A DNA stretch of 64,000 nt from Monodelphis domestica. Its lineage: Eukaryota > Chordata > Mammalia > Didelphimorphia > Didelphidae. A model generated the notes under the pieces. The model did no database searches. It was not told the DNA's origin and saw only the letters and a list, made by a program, of their open reading frames with translations. The stretch's first letter is position 1, and the number at the start of each line of letters is the position of its first letter. Of the stretch, positions 1 through 12,600 are shown piece after piece. Made by a program: the position numbers and the translations under genes. The stretch lies in NCBI RefSeq assembly GCF_027887165.1, contig NC_077231.1, positions 124,448,194-124,512,193 of the forward strand, read 5' to 3'.

Positions 1-754
1 TGCATGCAAATTACACAAGTCAGTACTCTTAATCCTGGCACTAGACCCTGAATACAGGAAGAGACGGATTTTAGAGCATTAAAAGGAAATAATTAAGCCA
101 GGATGCAAAATTAGGTCATCTGATTTCTAATTAAAGGAAAGATTAGGAGCTCTCCAAAATTGGGAGGGAGAAAGAAAGCAGGTACAATTTCCTGAAAACA
201 GAAAAATTAGATATCCCATTCTCCCCTGCTCCCAAGTGTCTGTATTCAGTCAAAGGAACATGGAATTTATAAACTGATCAGTACAGGACCAGTTTTCAGA
301 TAAGACATATGGGTTGCTTGAATTGTATAATTGTGAGAAAGCTTCTTGTATCAATCTTCAGATCTTACTAGGTTTCTAGTCCATGGAACCCAGGACCTTA
401 GTTAATGGCCTAGGCAACAGGTAGAGTTCCAGCTTCCCAGCCATACAGGGCCAAGTTCAAACAATGTAATATTTTCTCACAATTGAAGAAAGTTTTCTTA
501 AAAGACAGAAATTGGCCTAGATCCATGATTAAATAAAAAGAGAACTTAGCTAGATCTAGTGTAAGATGGAGTCAGTGTGGTTCATTCAGTTCCTACAATT
601 CCCCACCTACAGGGGATATTATGTATAAAGAAAAGGATAAACACAATAATTTCAGAAAGGAAAGAGCCTAACAACTAGGCAGATAAGAAGGCTGAGCAAA
701 ATAAGCACCTAAATTGGCACAAAAATCAACTGAAACTTGACTGTTGCTAAGCAT
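1..754. other. Upstream intergenic DNA, no gene seen
   Basis: No coding signal on either strand. A stretch near 540-605 has the look of old LTR-derived DNA but nothing definite can be shown. Confidence 0.4.
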
Positions 755-936
755 TCTTTTTTTTAACCCTTTTAAAGTTAATTAATCAATACTGTGTATT
801 GATTGCAAGGCAGAAGAGCAGTAATGGCTAGGCAATGGGGGTTAAGCAACTTGCCCAGGGTCACACAGCTAGGAAATGTCTGAGGTCAAATTTGAACTCA
901 GGACCTCTCATCTCCAGGCCTGGTAGCAAGGCATCC
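755..936 (-). mobile_element. tRNA-type SINE, antisense
   Basis: T-run and AACCCTT at the low end, core GACTTGCCCAGGGTCACACAG-like motif in antisense, and likely target duplication GCATTCT/GCATCCT at the two ends. Confidence 0.8.
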
Positions 937-1545
937 TAAAAGGCAGAGAGGACAAAGGAATGCTTTCCAGGAATGGGGATTAGCCAGTACAAAAAGACAC
1001 AGCAGTGGAAGATGCGCCACCAAGCTTAGAGAACTGCCAGTAAGCATTTAGCCTGGACCTTGAAGGGACATAAGGTGCAATAAATCTAGAAAGGAAAACT
1101 GGTGCATGGAGGAGTTCTTATTCTACCCTAGGGATAATGCAGAGCCACAGAAGGTTTTTGAATGAGAGTATGTTGTAGCCAGGTTTGTGTTTTAGAAAGA
1201 TTGGTCCAGAAGCTGTGAGGAATTGTGGAGAACAGATACCATTAAATTGGTTCCACATCAGAGCCTCTAGCAGTAGCCCAAAGCAGTAAGTACAATTAAA
1301 GTTTCTAAATTCAGCTACCTATTGCCTCTACCAGGCAGTGAACATCCAGGGTAACATCCAGGACTTTCTCCATTCACAAATTTGCCAGTAGATTATTTTT
1401 TTGTTGTTGTTGGTCTTACATGGAGGTAACACTGGCTGAGCAAGCAGAATGATGCTACACACAATTTCATTCTCAGGTAATCTGCCTCCCCTCCTTGACC
1501 TCCAACTCTCTTTCACTCTTCCTTCAAGTGTTTACATTTAAGGTA

Positions 1546-1746
1546 GTTTTTTTTTTTTTAACCCTGATTTTCATCTCAGAATCAATATTATGTGTTGATT
1601 CCAAGGCAGAAGAGCAGTAAGGGTAATGCAATGGGGGTTAAGTGACTTGCCCAGGGTCATACTTGCTAAGAAGTATCTAAGGCTAGATTTGAATCCAAGA
1701 CCTCATGTATTTCGGTCTCAATCCATGGAGCCATCTAGCTGTCCCC
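1546..1746 (-). mobile_element. tRNA-type SINE, antisense
   Basis: T13 run, AACCCTGATTTTCATCTCAGAATC, the GACTTGCCCAGGGTCA core and the CTAGCTGTCCCC head end. Confidence 0.85.
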
Positions 1747-2589
1747 TAATGTAGTCTTTATCACCTTGATGAAGGGCATATTTAAGGAGGATATCACAGT
1801 CCTTTTAAGGCAGCTGGAAAGGTAAAAAACACAAGGTGTAAATAGAGTACCATTTTTCCAGTCTCTTTCCTCATGTTCAAGCTCAATTCCCTTTTAGGTG
1901 CTCCCCTATCCTCAACTTACTCCAATATGATCAGGGTCTGGCTATGTTCTCTATCATGCTTGTCCCCAGATCTCCATATGGGCAAGACACAGGAGCTGAA
2001 TCAATATACGGATAATGATTGGTTTAACTACTGGTTTTATGTTAGAGGTTATAAACTAGTATTTTATAAATTGTACATTCAGGGTTGATTTCCTAACAAC
2101 ATCCCACTCTCCTTCATTAACAACAAAGGAAAATAGTTTTGTTCTTTTTTTTGGAAATGAACTGATTTTTGTAAGATGGAGAATAAAGATGAGAAAGATA
2201 ACAAACTTTAAATGAACAAATTTTGCAAGAAGGTGGGTGTTCTTAATTATGCATATAATCATGAGAACAGTTAGAAATGCTGAAAATGTACTATTTCCTT
2301 CCTTTTTTTTAATCAGTGTATTATGGGAGTTTCTTGACAGGTAGCCTGCCACTGTTAAAGTTAATTGATATGAAACAGGAGGTTTAAAATGAGTATTAAG
2401 TAAAATAAATTCTTTCTTAATAGATAACTGGATTTCTTTAGTATAAAATAAGAGTTCTATTTTTGTATTTTTTATTTCTTTAAAGTATATAATTAATACA
2501 TACTTACCCTTTTAAAATTGTACTTCTTTTTTTAAGGGGAAAGTTTAATTAAGTTCATGTTAAATATCAAATCATACATGCTATAGCAA
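1747..2589. other. AT-rich intergenic DNA, nothing identified
   Basis: Open frames at 1873-2088 (+) and 2056-2352 (-) are short, AT-rich and show no family resemblance. Confidence 0.5.
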
Positions 2590-3290
2590 GAAAATTGAGA
2601 CCATTAAGAGTGAACTCCCTCCTAGATTTCCCTCCCAATTATATGCTTCAAGTCCTCCAATATCATCTTCCACTGTATAATCCACTCCTCTAGACTCAAG
2701 ATAGTCCTTCTCACCAAGACCAGTCACTATGTTTTTATCATTAATCTACTTTATTCTCATCTCTTTTGGAATTTTCCCCTCTTTGATCAATCTATTAGTA
2801 AGCATTCCCTTTCTCTTCCAACTCTTCAATATTCTTTATCCATTAACGCCTTCTCTGTTAACAACAAGTATGCCTACCTCTACATCCTTCAAAAACTTTT
2901 ACTTGACTTAGACATCCTCTCAAATTATCTTCATATAGCTTTCCTTTCACAGTAAAAGTTCTAAATAGAAAGAAAAGAAAACAGCAATCTGCATTTATTG
3001 TCTAATTTTCTTACTTCCCACTCACTTCTCAGCTTCTAACAAATTAAAACTACTTATACAACTGAATTAACTCTCCTGAAAGTTACCAATGATTTCTTTC
3101 TTAATTGCTAAATCTAATGACCTTTCCTCAGATTGTATGTTTCTTGAAATTTTTGTTGCATTTGACATCTTTAGCCACTCTTTCTTCCTTAAAAAAATCT
3201 CTTCTCCCTTTTTCCTTATTTTGTAACTTTGAGTCAATTCTAAACTTGCCCATGAATATAAAACTAGTACTAGTCAGAAGCAGAACTTGA
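2590..3290 (+). mobile_element. L2-like LINE remnant, reverse transcriptase region
   Basis: Around 3080-3200 the + strand reads like a decayed form of the LINE RT segment with the FD..DH motif (K-V-T-N-D, then an F-D-I/F core). Many stops; ancient copy. Confidence 0.5.
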
Positions 3291-3392
3291 AGACATCTTC
3301 TTGATTCTAATATCAACTACTTAATCACTCCATCACACTTAATTTCAATCCACATAATTTCATAGGGGAGGTAGTTGGGATGATTGTGTGAA

Positions 3393-3570
3393 TTTTTTTA
3401 AACCCTTATATTCTGTCTTAGTAGTACAAATTCCAAGAAAAGTGGCAAAGGCTAGGCAATTAGGGTTAGTGACTTGTCTGGGGTCCCCCAGCCAGAAAAT
3501 GTCTGATGCCAGATTTCAACCCAAATCCTCCCACCCTAGCATTCTATCCACTGTGCTACCTAGCTGCCCA
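3393..3570 (-). mobile_element. tRNA-type SINE, antisense, diverged
   Basis: T-run, AAACCCTTATATTCTGTCTTAG and end TACCTAGCTGCCC; core is mutated. Confidence 0.75.
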
Positions 3571-4584
3571 GTTACATACCTCTTTCAGGGACATTCAGCA
3601 TGCTTAATAAGAAAAAAGTCAGAGAAGTAATGGAATCTGGCATTAGGGTCTGAAAGGGGATGTGCAGCATTAACGAGGGGGAAAAGGATTTGATGGTAAG
3701 ACAATACCACAAACTTGAAGTGAACGCTGAATGACTAATAATGATGCCAGATTGAACTTTTAACTAGAGTTTTCAAGACTAAGAAAGGGGAAAAGTGAAG
3801 CTAAAAAAGAAGTAATGAACTAGAAATGCAGAGAAGAGAGTGACTCGAATTGTAGTGAAAATGAAGAATAAATTTGGGAGTGATGAGTCACAGGCAGAGA
3901 TGAAAGTTAGAGTGAGACAGAAATTTTCTAAAACTTATAAAACTCTAATTTTGGTTAGTGGAGGTAGAACACTTCTGGGTGATGAAGAGATTGGGAACGT
4001 CACCATCCCAGGAATGGTTGAAGCTCACTGGAGACATGGATCTTGAAAGTGGAAGAGGTTGATAAAATGGGATGCAAGGATGTTTTATATTGAAATTTCC
4101 AAGAATGAGGGCAGGGCATGAAGTCAAAAGCATAACAGTGAGCCATATACCAGTGATCTTTTTTAGAAAGGAGGGGGACTACCTGAAGGGCCATCAGATA
4201 ACAGCCTCCAGCATATGGATGAAATGAATCTCAAAGAAAGAAAGATTTCTGAGTAATGGAGAGAATGGGTAGGTGTATCAAAGAGGAGCCAGAAGCATGT
4301 GTACTGTGGTCCAGAGAGAATGTGTAATTAGTACTAGAAGGGATTGATTCTTTTGAGGGGAATCAAGTTTCCAGTGTTTCAAGGAAGTTGAAAGAATGTA
4401 AGAGGAAAGGATTTCATATAAGAAACAATTTGTTTATTTTTTTAAAAGGGGTTCTAGCACTAACAATGAAAGGGGTGGCAGTGACACTCTCAAGGAAAGG
4501 AGATTTTGCCTAATCAGTCTTTGATTCTGAATCACAATGGTTTAGAGAAGAGGAAAGGTTTTATTCCTGTGCACTCTTTTTATG
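3571..4584. other. Intergenic DNA, nothing identified
   Basis: Purine-rich, with short frames only (e.g. 3840-4046). No repeat family recognised. Confidence 0.4.
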
Positions 4585-4690
4585 AATATCACCTTATTTG
4601 ATCCTCAGAATCCTGAAAGGTAGGTGCTGTTGTTGCCTCCATTTTATAATTGAAGAAACTGAGGCAGTCAGTGATTAAAGCTTTTTTTCC
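4585..4690 (-). mobile_element. MIR-type SINE fragment, antisense
   Basis: Antisense of the MIR core: CTCCATTTTATAATTGAAGAAACTG-like stretch preceded by CTCAGAATCCTGAAAGGTAGG. Confidence 0.6.
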
Positions 4691-4714
4691 CTATTTAGTC
4701 TATATTTAATTTGC

Positions 4715-4870
4715 TTTGTATACTATATATTTATTTTCATATTATCTCCCCTATTTGATTGGGAGCCCCTTGAGGTCAGAGACTGTCTTTTGCCTCTCTC
4801 TGTAACCCTAGGGCTTAGCACAGTGCCTGGTACATAGAGGGTACTTAATAAATGTTTATTGATTGACTGA
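4715..4870 (+). mobile_element. L2 3' end
   Basis: Signature tail: GGGAGCCCCTTGAGGTCAGA, then GCTTAGCACAGTGCCTGG and TAATAAATGTTTATTGATTG. Confidence 0.75.
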
Positions 4871-6179
4871 TAGGTTGATAGGAGAGTAGCTTATGATACC
4901 ATTCCCAAATAAAAGCAATAATAGCTGAGCCCTGAATCTCCCAAAGGAGATGTTGATTTGATTTTCTTCATTGAAGGGAAGAAGTTGAAGTTGAATAGAG
5001 GAATTTAGGCACTGGGCCTTGACCAAGTCAAGTAACCAAATAGTAAAAGGCTTGCGGTCTGGGCCCTCACTGCTTCTGTAAAGCTGAGATGGAATTGATC
5101 TGATCACTGGCTAGCCAGGGTACATCTGTTGTAAACCCTGGCTAGGATATCAATTTCATTATCACCCCCTGGGTGGCAGGGGCTAAAGGAAGGAGGTTCT
5201 GGTTCTTAGCAAGTCTGTCCAGGTGGCTAGGTAACTTATAAGTTTGGGTGCATCGTCATGGATGAGTGAAATCTGAACCAATCGCACAACCAGGAACAAA
5301 GAATTCTATTTTCCAGAATTCCCATACAAACCACATCACTGCCCTTAAGTCATAGTCCTTTTTGTTAAGTGCTACTTGGAAAATGATACAACTGAATCAC
5401 AAACATTAGATTTATCTTGATGGGAAAGCATAGTTTTAAAAGTACACTGAGAATAGGCGAGATATTTTTCATGTAGCAATGGGAAGGAATGTAGCTGGAG
5501 AAGTCAAAGAGAAAATGAAAGGAGATGTGTACTGTGGCATTTAGTCATTCACAGGAGATGAAAAATTCAAAGCAGGCATACTACACAGTCCCACACTTGA
5601 ATTCATCTATGGGCAGGAGAAGCAAGACCTCTAAAGTATATACACTGATAATCCATCTCAAAGGTCAAGGTTCTTCTGGTTGTTCTTCTGGCAATGCCCC
5701 TCCCTTACCCTGTATTGTCATGGGGTCAAAGGATAAAATCTTAAGAATGAGGAAATAAATAGGATGAGCAATACCTGAGGACCAAAGCAGCAAACAATAC
5801 AATATTAGTTTTAGATAAAAGTTGAGATTTTCTTTTCTTTTGTACCACTATGAACTTGACAAATATAAATGCCTTAAGATATTCTGATGTCAGAAATAGA
5901 AACCAACCTTGTTCCTTGTTTTAGTTTTCATAATTCTGTTCAATATAGGGTGATGAACAAACCCACCCTTAACTGTATTTAGTGGGGAAAGGAAAGTTAT
6001 TAAATCCAAGTGCCAGCAGCCCTAATATTCATAAGGGTGATTTATGAGGGGGAGCATCATGATATTTTCAACCAAAAGATATGTCTGCCCCCACTACTAA
6101 TTTCTTTCCTCATTTGTGTCTCAGTTGATTACCCCAGATCCCCCCCCCCCCGCCCGAGTTTAGATGAGTCACCCTCCTT
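4871..6179. other. DNA upstream of APOBEC1, no gene seen
   Basis: No repeat recognised over most of the stretch; a C12 run sits at 6140-6151. Distal APOBEC1 control elements could lie here but none can be named. Confidence 0.4.
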
Positions 6180-6291
6180 CATCTAGGAAGTTGGCACCGG
6201 GCACTCCTAGAGAGTCAAAGTTCATCTATATTGCTGGCAGTTCAGTCGACCCAGCTCACAGCTCCAGAAACGATTCCGGTGAAAAGAAGCC
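6180..6291 (+). promoter_or_regulatory. APOBEC1 proximal promoter / 5' UTR with HNF4-like DR1 site
   Basis: GAGTCAAAGTTCA at 6212-6224 is two nuclear-receptor half sites one base apart (DR1), the form bound by HNF4 in gut and liver genes. It lies 68 bp before the ATG. No clear TATA box; TATATT at about 6227-6232 is weak. The transcription start cannot be set from sequence, so this may be promoter or 5' UTR. Confidence 0.4.
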
Positions 6292-6307
6292 ATGAATTCT
6301 AAGACAG
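6292..6307 (+). CDS. APOBEC1: APOBEC1 coding exon 1
   Basis: Sixteen coding bases encode MNSKT plus the first base of G6; the donor GTAATT follows at 6308. The exon is short, as in other mammals, and the rest of the transcribed exon upstream is 5' UTR of unknown length. Intron 1 is 4826 bp. Confidence 0.9.
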
Positions 6308-6638
6308 GTAATTCACAGACACAGCTATAGCATCTCTTGTATAGGGAGCAGGGAGGGAAGAACTTTTTGGCATTCTGTTTTCATGTTCACTTTTTAAGCT
6401 TCATCTGAGCATGTTCGTTAAGTATATTTTTCTAGGTATAAAGATGTTTATTGTCAATATCATTGACATTTATTATTCTCCAAAGAGCACCAGGCTTGGG
6501 ACAAATGGGACAAATGAATGTAAGTAAAGCCAATCCACAAATGTTTCTGAGTACCTTCTTTGTGCAAGTTTTCATAAGGGGATAAAAAGAAAAATAGGTA
6601 TGACCTCTTACCCATAACAAATTTAAAGGGGAGACAGA

Positions 6639-6677
<39 letters not shown>

Positions 6678-9600
6678 TATGTATATATATGTATATATAT
6701 GTATATATATATAAATCTCTGAGAATAAAAAATGTAAATAATAGCTCAAATAATAACAAAATAACTCTCAAAAATACATTAATTGCTTAATGAATTATAT
6801 AGATACTTACTCCAAGTGTTCAAAGGCTGGAGTGGTTACTTAAGATGAGAATAGAGAACTTGGGTTGTGCCTTGAGGAATGGATAGAATTTGAATAAATA
6901 GAACTTGACTGGGGGGGGGGGGAGGCACATTCAAGGAGAACTGAATAGCAGAAGCAAAAATGTGATATGAAAACTGAGAATGTGTTAGAGAGCAAATGAA
7001 CTAGTCTAGCTGGAGTAATGAATTTATATGCAAGTAATAAATAGGGCATACAGCTCAAAGCAGGTTGATGATACATGATGGAAATCCCTAATTCTAGGTT
7101 GTTTTTTACTTTATTTTTCAACAATGGGAAGCCCTGGAGAGATTGTATCTAGGAAAATAAAGTAATAAATTGGACAGCCTGCTGATAAATCATGATACTG
7201 CCTCAGTGTCATCATTATCTCTAGCTGCCTTTTTTTTCTGAGCAGATCTTCATTATTAGTTGTTGTTTTTTAATGTCTCTCTTAAGCAATGGATTCTGGG
7301 GCTTAGTTTTCTTACCTAATCTGTCATACTTTTTTATTTTATTGGATTGTTTAATCCATTCACATTTAAAATTATGAAACATAGGCTTATGTTTTCCTCT
7401 ACTAATCTCTAATGTTTTGGAGTATTCTTTCTCTCTCTTTTTAAACCCTTACCTTCCATCTTAGAATGAATACTGTGTATTGGTTCCAAGGCAAAAATGG
7501 TAAGGGCTAAGCAAAGGGGGTAAAGTGACTTGCCCAGGGTCACACAGCTAGGAAGTGTCTGAAATCAGATTTGAACCTAGGACCTCCCATCTCTAGGCCT
7601 GGCTTTCAATCTACCGGGTACCTAGCTTCCCTTGAAGCTTTCTAGAGTAATCATCACATCTGATTTTTTATTATAGCTTTCCCTGCTTATGTCTGATTCC
7701 CCTATATGACTACAAGTTCCTTGAGAAAAGAGTTTATGATTTCTTTCAACCCTGTGTCTCCCCTGGCCTTTCACATATAGTTATTAGGTCATGTTATTTC
7801 CTTTTCCACAGCATCTCCCTGATCTCTATTGCTATTGTCATCATTAACACACAAATGGATTACTGTTACAACATTCTTATGGGTCTTCTCACCTCCGTTC
7901 TCTCTATACTCCAATCCATCCTTAATAAATTTTTCTTGTAAGCAGCAGATTGTGAGGTTTTGTTTTCTTATCCAATCTGTCACTTTTCCCCCATTTTATT
8001 GTATTGTTTAATCCATTCACATTTAAAATTATAAGAAAAATATATTAAAAAGAAAATATAAAAAATGGAAAATAAAGTTATGAGAGTTAAGTATGTTTTA
8101 CTTCATTTGTCTCTAATATTTTAGAACTTTATGATATAATTATCCTGTGAAATTGTTTTATTATTGCTAACTCTTACAACCCCTAGATGACTACAAGATC
8201 CTTAAGGAAAGGGTTAAGATTTCTTTTTCACTTTGTTAGCAACTAGAATATTGCTTTATATTATACTTGAAACTTTTTCATGACTGATTGAGGCAGCATT
8301 GTCCAATAGAAAAAAAAAGTTTCTAAACTGAATTTAGAAGGTTTAGATTAAAATCTCACTTCTGGTAATGTGAAAGCTATATGAAATTGATCATGTCACT
8401 TAACATTCCTGGACCTCAGTTTCATCATCTGTAAAATAAAGGCATAGGAATAGATGGCCCCTTAAGTCAGTCCTTTCCAAATTCAGTCTATGATTCTGTA
8501 ACTGAAGATGGATTGAAAGAAAGAAATAGGAAGTAGGGAGATCATGTAAGAAGCTATCATAATTGCCTAAGAGTTCAAACTTGGGAATCCTGCATTCTAG
8601 TGAGACATGCAAGAAATTGTTAAATTATGATGCAACTAGAATATAATTGCTTCATGACTGACACCTCTTGTAGTCTCAGGTTTTTAATGTAGAAATAGGA
8701 GGATTCATTCCTACTTATAGAGACCTCTATTCCATGATCTATCTGAGTGAGGTAAGTAGTGAAGGTCAGAGACTAAAGAATTTTTGTTCCCACCCCAAAC
8801 AGAAAACTTATCTAGAAAGGTGTCTTCTTGATATGCAAAACAAAAAACAAAAACTACCTCTCTTTGAAAGATACTTTATATATCTAGGCCCAAGGTTATA
8901 ACAAACAGGTTAGAAGATGTTTTGAGGACCGTAATTTTCTAGGAATGCAATTATAGTATTGTAGAAAGAGGGTTGGAATCTAAAGATGTGGAATCTAGTC
9001 TCTGCTCTGCCATTAACTACTTATGTCAAATGGGAAAATAACTAAACTTCTCTGAACCTCAGTTTCCCTTATCTGTAAAAAAATGAGATTAGATTAGATG
9101 ATCACTGAATTACATTTCAGATCTAAAATTCCATAGCTCTAAAACTAAGATAATGGGAAGGAATGCATTTCAAATAGCTATTTTGAAGAAAGAATTGTAA
9201 CTTGGTGAAAACTCAAAGACAATTGATTGCTTTGTAGTAAGGAACTGATATTTCATTGAGGATCTAGCCTTTATACCCTACATAAGTAAGGGTTAAAGGT
9301 TTTATAATTTATTGTTCTACCTAGTCATCTTTTAGGTACAAGGCATTTCTTATGAGAATATCTTCTAAGTGTCCAGCATTGTTGAAGAAAGTAAGTTCCA
9401 TCATTATTATTTTAGGACACTCATCCAATTTTCACCCTTTGTATTCCAATTGTCTTGAGACTCAGATAAGAATTAAATATCTTCTTAAGTGGAAAAAAGA
9501 AAATTCTATGTGAAAGCCAAGTTCCCATGAATATACTATAGTCCTGTACATGGAAACATGGGATAATCATATTAATAAGCATGAATAATACATAATAGTG

Positions 9601-12600
9601 AGATAATTTTTCTAAATATTTATCAGATTTTATCCCCATGAAAAAAATCTATGGTGGAACAGCTAGGGAGCACAATGCATACAGCATCAGGCCTGGCATC
9701 AGGATGATGTGAGTTCAAATCTGGCTTCAGATACTATTCAGATGTATAGCCCTGGGCAAGTCATTTTACCCCTATTGCCTAGCCCCTAAGACTCATCTGT
9801 CTTAGAATTAATTTAAAGACAGAAAGTAAGGTTTAAAAAAGTTATTATGAGAAAGCTAAGTCAGATATCATTGTCATTTTAAAGATAGGGATACTAAGAC
9901 ATAGAAGGGTTAAGGGTCTTTCCCAAGATCATTACAGACATCTAGAGATGAACCAAAACTAGAAAATAGGTCTTCTGACTCTGCCCTCAGTCCAAAATTC
10001 TTTGCCCTAGACTTTCTCTCTAATCATTTTAATACTTTTAAGCAATGTTTGGCCACTAGGGAACTGAGGCAGAAACAAAAGGAAAGGGGGTAGGGAAAAA
10101 GGCAAAATAGAAAAAATGGCAAAGAGAAAAGAAAAAAAAAATGCTTATAGAGTAGTAGGAGGTACAGTAGATTACCGGAAATTGCTCTTGGTGTCAGGGA
10201 GTAGCATCCATGTCTGGGTTTATTTGCCCATGCCAGAGACATTAAGAGTCCTTTGGGCATCTAAAAAAGCAGAATGGAACATAACCTTAAATCAGAATTT
10301 TACAAATGGGCACATTTCTTTTTTTAATCATATTCATTTCCATATATGTTCCTCCTCCTTCCCGTAACTAAAAAGCCTCCCATTCTGACAAAGATTCGAA
10401 AAGAATCAGTTAAGCAAAACTAACCAAAACCTCAACCATTATATGCAGAATTCCATACCCACCTAAGCAGTGAAGGGAGACAGGTGCACTTTCTCAACTC
10501 TTCTCTGGGTCCAAGCTTTACCATTAATATCATATGATTTTAATTTTTATTTTATTGTCTTTCTGTATATAACATTATAATTCCTATGTATATTACCTTT
10601 CCTGGTGGGTATTAGTTCATTCAAGTTTTCTCTTATCAAATCAATTTGAGAAGACAAAATCAGAACCTGCTTTACCACAAAACCACTGCTAGGATAACTG
10701 CTACCCAATATAGAATTCTGGAAAGTCAAGGTCAGAAGTATGACCACAAAGGGAGAAAGCACATCATCTGATAGTTTCTTATTTTAATTACTCATTCTTA
10801 CCAAGTGCTAATCTCAATTGTTCATATGCTCCTAAAGGTGGATAAGTCCTGTCAGCACCCTCTAAATTTCAATGGCCTGCCCTGGTTATGTCTCTAACCT
10901 TTGCATTAGGTCATAGTTGGTAAAATTCCTCCCCGGAATACCAGATGCAAAATTATGAATATCACAACAAATGAAAATAAGTAAGGAACTGACAAATTGA
11001 TTCATCTGCATGTATGTGTTCAAATTCTATTTTGTAATATTAGTGGTATCAGTAATGAATGACAAAAAGAATCTGTTCTCAATATCTTCATTTCCCTAAG
11101 GGCCCATATGACACTCTATCTTTTTGCCAACAGGTCCATCAGTAGGAGACGCCACTCTAAGGTGAGGAAAATAATATTTAATTCAGTTCCACTAAGGACT
11201 AATGGACAGCTAGTGCCACAAAAGTCAAAAGCCTTTCCACAGTCTTTCCTACTCCTATCATTCTTCTTTCTCTAGTCATTGACTCCTCTCTTATACTGCT
11301 TATTCATTTTCTTTACTATTGAAATCTGTTTCTAGGCTTCTAGGCTTCTTTTTAAACAATCAGTTTTACTATCTCTCTTTTACTCTAGTTCTTGTTTTCA
11401 TTATGTTTACCATTTCAGAACTAATTTTGACATGTCTTCCATTTATGTACCTTGCTCCTTCATCTTGTACCACTTTCTCTTCATCTTTCTGGTGCACAGA
11501 ACCCACTAATTACAGAGAAGACATATCTAAAAAAAGTATTATCTAATGATGGGTGAAACAAATTATCTATTTCAGGAATGAGAGAAGTAAAAACTATTGG
11601 GACACAGTGAGACCATTCATTCCCTGATTACATTGTATGCTAGTCAGAACTATCTAAACTCTTCACTGAATTGAAACTTTGAGATATACTGGGGGTGTTA
11701 AAGCTGAAATTGCTACAAAGAGAAAATTGCTTTCAGTTTTAAAAGGACTTTGTTTAAACAAAGATATAATGTGGAAGGATCAAAAGACTATTCTTCTACT
11801 CTCTTCAAACCTGTTAGAATCTGATACCTAATCTGGGGCTTTACAACCTGAAAAGGTCTTGAGAGAACCAACTCCGTAAATAAAGAAAATGATTAGAGGT
11901 GGGACCACATACAAGAGATAGAAATCTAAGTATCAGAGTTCAAGCAAATCAAACATTTGTGAGGGGTTATGTTTTCACATTTGTTCTCATGCTTAAGGCA
12001 GAGAGAGCCATGCTCCCTAAAGGAAATTTTCTTCAGACTACACCTTCCAGATAGCTGTGTGAGCTCCCCAACATGACATCATTCACTATGTGTTCTGTTT
12101 ACTCAGGGTTATTTGCAAAGCTTGCAGTTTAAAATAGTTGGGGAAGTGGAATTGCACTGGGAAGGGGAAAGCAAAAGGGGGAAGAGAGAACATGAATCAT
12201 GCAATCATGGAAAAATACTTTTAAAAAATAAAGAGAAAAAGTAAATAAAGAATAAAACAAATAAAATATTTGGGGAGTCTTATAAGGGAGGTTGTTACAG
12301 AGAGACTAGAAAGAGCTACACAGGAATTGCCAGAAATGGCTGAAGTGCTATGAGAAGGCCAGGCATCTCGTTCAGCAACACTGAGAGACGGACACTTTCC
12401 AGACTGAGATCAACTTCAATCTCTACAACTTTGTTCCTAGACTTCTGCTGTATCCTATTTTCCTAGTAGCTTTCCATGAATGGACTGATTTGCCCCCTCT
12501 TCCTCTGTTTTGGGGAGTCAGAGGGGTTAATTGGGGATAGGTGCTGATTAAAGAATACTGAAGTGATCATTGTTGACTTCTCTTTACTGCAGCAGATGCA

